From: Actinomycetes bacterium
GTDB taxonomy: Bacteria > Actinomycetota > Actinomycetes > Mycobacteriales > Micromonosporaceae
DNA length: 6,389 nucleotides
Direction of reading: 5' to 3'
NCBI GenBank assembly: GCA_021793335.1
Contig: JAJYSW010000193.1
Location: forward strand, 1-6,389
Shown here: positions 4,666 to 6,389 of the stretch, piece by piece
How the letters are laid out: the number at the start of each line of letters is the position of its first letter
Position numbering within the stretch: the first letter of the stretch is position 1
Made by a program: the position numbers and the translations under genes
Notes under the pieces: model-generated
Database searches by the model: none
Told to the model about the DNA's origin: nothing
What the model saw: the letters and a program-made list of their open reading frames with translations, nothing else

Positions 4666-6389
4666 GAATCCGCGCCGGACGGCGCCGCGAAGCCGAAGAC
4701 CTGCGCATACAGCGCGTGCTCGGCGAGGAGTGCGCTGACGATGGTGGACTGCTTGCGGAAACCGTGCTGCTCGCCCTCGTACGCAAGATAGGCGTGCGGG
4801 ACGCCCCTGCCCGCCACGCGCTCCAGCAGCCGCTCGCTCTGCGCCGGAGGGCAGATCGCGTCCTCCAGGCCCTGCAACAGGAGGAACGGCGCGGCGATCA
4901 GGTCGGCGTGGTTCACCGGTGAGCGGTCACGGTACCGCCCCGGCACCGCATCGGCCGGGCCGACCAGCGTGTGCAGGTACTGCGACTCGAAGTCGTGCGT
5001 GTCGTCGCCGAGCCAGGCCGACAGGTCCAGGATCGGGTAGGCGATGGCTGCGCACGCGTAGAGCCCCCGGGCCGCAGGCGAGACCAATGACGCCGCCGCC
5101 GTCCATCCTCCGGCGCTTCCGCCTCTGATCGCCAGGCGCGCCCGATCCGCCGTGCCCTCCTCGGCGAGCGCCCGCGCCACGGCCGCGCAGTCCTCGACGT
5201 CCACCACGCCCCACTGTTCCCGCAGCCGGTTGCGGTACTCGCGCCCGTAACCGGTGGAACCCCCGTAGTTCACCTGGACCACGCCGATGCCGCGGGAAGT
5301 GAAGTAGGCGAGCTCCAGGTCGAGCACCGCCCGGACATGGCCGGTCGGACCGCCGTGGACCCAGACCACATAGGGCGGCAGTTCGCCTTCAGGCGCTGCG
5401 AAGTCGGGATTGCGCGGCGGGTAGACGTCGGCGTGGACCTCGCGGCCCCCCGGTCCGGCGAAGACGCGACGCTCGGGCTCGGGATAATAGGCGGGATCGA
5501 CCTCGTCGACATGCGGTGCCGCGACGGTCCGGAACCGGTCGCCGTCAACGTCGTACTCGACCACCTCGTACCCGCTCGACGGGCTCGCGGCCAGGCCGTA
5601 GACCTTCGCGCCGGCCGCGGCCAGGCCGGGCGCCCACTCGGTCCAGGGACCGCCGACGTCCTCGTCGGACTCCTCGCCGAGGATACCGAGCACGCTCTCG
5701 CCCTTCCCGTTGAGCGCGGCGACGCGGCCGTCATCCAGGACACGGAACCAGCGCGTCCCCAGGCTCCACAGCGGTCCGGCGAATTCGCTTCGGGCCGGGA
5801 ACAGCGCCTCGCTGCTCCCGTCTTCGGGACTGAACCGGTACAGATTCCACCAGCCGGTGCGGTCGCTCGCGGCCACGAGCGACCCGTCGGGCGCCCACTC
5901 GGCCTGCGGGAGGGACTCCTCATCGCCCCCTGCGAGCGTCCGCGTGTTCGCGAATGCACCGTCCGAGGTGATCTCCGCGATGCGCAGTTCCGTCGCGTCC
6001 CAAGGCATGTCCGGGTGATTCCACGCAATCCAAGCGGCCCGTGTCTGGTCCGCGTTCAGCCGCGGCCCGGTCGTGAACCGGTAGGCGTCGTCGGTCAGCT
6101 CCCGGACCGCTCCGCGATCGTCGGCGGCCGAGCCGTCCAGCGGCACCGCCGCCAGGACCCGCCGCAGCTGCGTGGACCGCTCCCCGGTGAATTCCTCGAG
6201 GACCGCCCACACTTCCCCGCGGCGAGTGAAGAACTCCATGTCGCACCACCGAAGGCCGCTCGGGAAGCGCGGCACCGGCGTGATCGGCCGCGGTTCGCGC
6301 CCGCCGTCGGGCTCGAAGACATAGAGCCGCTGATCGGCGAAATTCGAGAAGACGATCAACGGCCCCGCCTCGCCCATGCGCCCGACCCA
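4650..6389 (-). CDS. S9 family (prolyl oligopeptidase-like) peptidase, N-terminus beyond the window
   Basis: A cytoplasmic serine peptidase of the prolyl oligopeptidase/acylaminoacyl-peptidase (S9C-like) group, which cleaves short peptides admitted past a beta-propeller lid. The reading frame is open to the right edge (579 codons visible). Numbering from the internal Met at 6377-6375, residues 1-300 are beta-propeller-like: FSNFADQRLY near the start, EWAPDGSLVAASDRTGWWNLYR in the middle. Residues about 310-565 are an alpha/beta-hydrolase domain with oxyanion region HGGP (341-344) and YGGSTGYG (371-378), nucleophile Ser421 in GGSAGG, Asp506 in LEDAICPP and His538 in GEQHGF. All three catalytic residues are present. 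Relatives carry roughly 80-90 further residues before the NFADQRLY motif, so Met 6377 is internal and the true start lies outside. There is no sign of secretion in the visible part. It is the first visible gene of an operon with the S66 peptidase, whose start it overlaps by four bases. Confidence 0.93.
   Translation of the reverse strand, partial: WVGRMGEAGPLIVFSNFADQRLYVFEPDGGREPRPITPVPRFPSGLRWCDMEFFTRRGEVWAVLEEFTGERSTQLRRVLAAVPLDGSAADDRGAVRELTDDAYRFTTGPRLNADQTRAAWIAWNHPDMPWDATELRIAEITSDGAFANTRTLAGGDEESLPQAEWAPDGSLVAASDRTGWWNLYRFSPEDGSSEALFPARSEFAGPLWSLGTRWFRVLDDGRVAALNGKGESVLGILGEESDEDVGGPWTEWAPGLAAAGAKVYGLAASPSSGYEVVEYDVDGDRFRTVAAPHVDEVDPAYYPEPERRVFAGPGGREVHADVYPPRNPDFAAPEGELPPYVVWVHGGPTGHVRAVLDLELAYFTSRGIGVVQVNYGGSTGYGREYRNRLREQWGVVDVEDCAAVARALAEEGTADRARLAIRGGSAGGWTAAASLVSPAARGLYACAAIAYPILDLSAWLGDDTHDFESQYLHTLVGPADAVPGRYRDRSPVNHADLIAAPFLLLQGLEDAICPPAQSERLLERVAGRGVPHAYLAYEGEQHGFRKQSTIVSALLAEHALYAQVFGFAAPSGADSELRT

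Noticed and set aside
3061..4791. 576-codon open frame on the plus strand across the SDR end, the spacer and the S66 gene
   Set aside because: Its Arg/Pro/His-rich translation has no domain. It crosses the convergent spacer and lies out of frame or antisense to three well-supported genes, so it is a compositional artefact.
5270..6028. Minus-strand 252-codon open frame within the S9 peptidase
   Set aside because: It is in another frame of the same strand, with a Ser/Arg/Pro-rich translation lacking any domain, while the S9 frame carries the conserved triad.

Overview
The window looks like chromosomal DNA from a high-GC actinomycete. Third codon positions are almost always G or C, ribosome-binding sites are purine-rich GGAGG/GAAGGAG types, and the secreted cellulase carries an actinobacterial-style CBM2. 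The proteins resemble those of soil saprophytes (Streptomyces, Glycomyces, Micromonospora type), but I cannot name a genus from this sequence. I saw no in-frame TTA leucine codon in any of the four main genes, so bldA-type control is not suggested.

Layout. (1) Bases 1-275 hold a possible 3' end of an upstream gene, a perfect 13-bp hairpin, two 10-bp direct repeats, and a near-consensus -35/-10 promoter with an inverted repeat at the expected transcription start. (2) Bases 276-2345 (+) encode a secreted modular cellulase: signal peptide, CBM2, GH5 (subfamily 4-like), CBM_X2 (Ig-like) and CBM46. A strong two-tier Rho-independent terminator follows at 2359-2411. (3) Bases 2555-3559 (+) encode an atypical NAD(P)-dependent epimerase/dehydratase-family (SDR) protein of unknown substrate, with its own putative promoter and a palindrome upstream. 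(4) Bases 3560-3723 are a convergent spacer with no clear terminator. (5) Two minus-strand genes overlap by four bases (GTGA): a prolyl-oligopeptidase-family S9 peptidase, whose N-terminus runs off the right edge, and then an S66-family LD-carboxypeptidase.

How the genes work together. The cellulase would act outside the cell on cellulose and related beta-glucans or xyloglucan. The SDR is separated from it by a strong terminator, so the two are probably separate transcription units. The S9/S66 pair is almost certainly one translationally coupled operon of two cytoplasmic serine peptidases, which fits processing of cell-wall peptides or other unusual peptides. I found no mobile element, CRISPR array, tRNA or rRNA. 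I also found no convincing undescribed multi-gene system. The most useful leads are the cellulase's domain order and leader region, the unassigned SDR, and the coupled S9/S66 pair.
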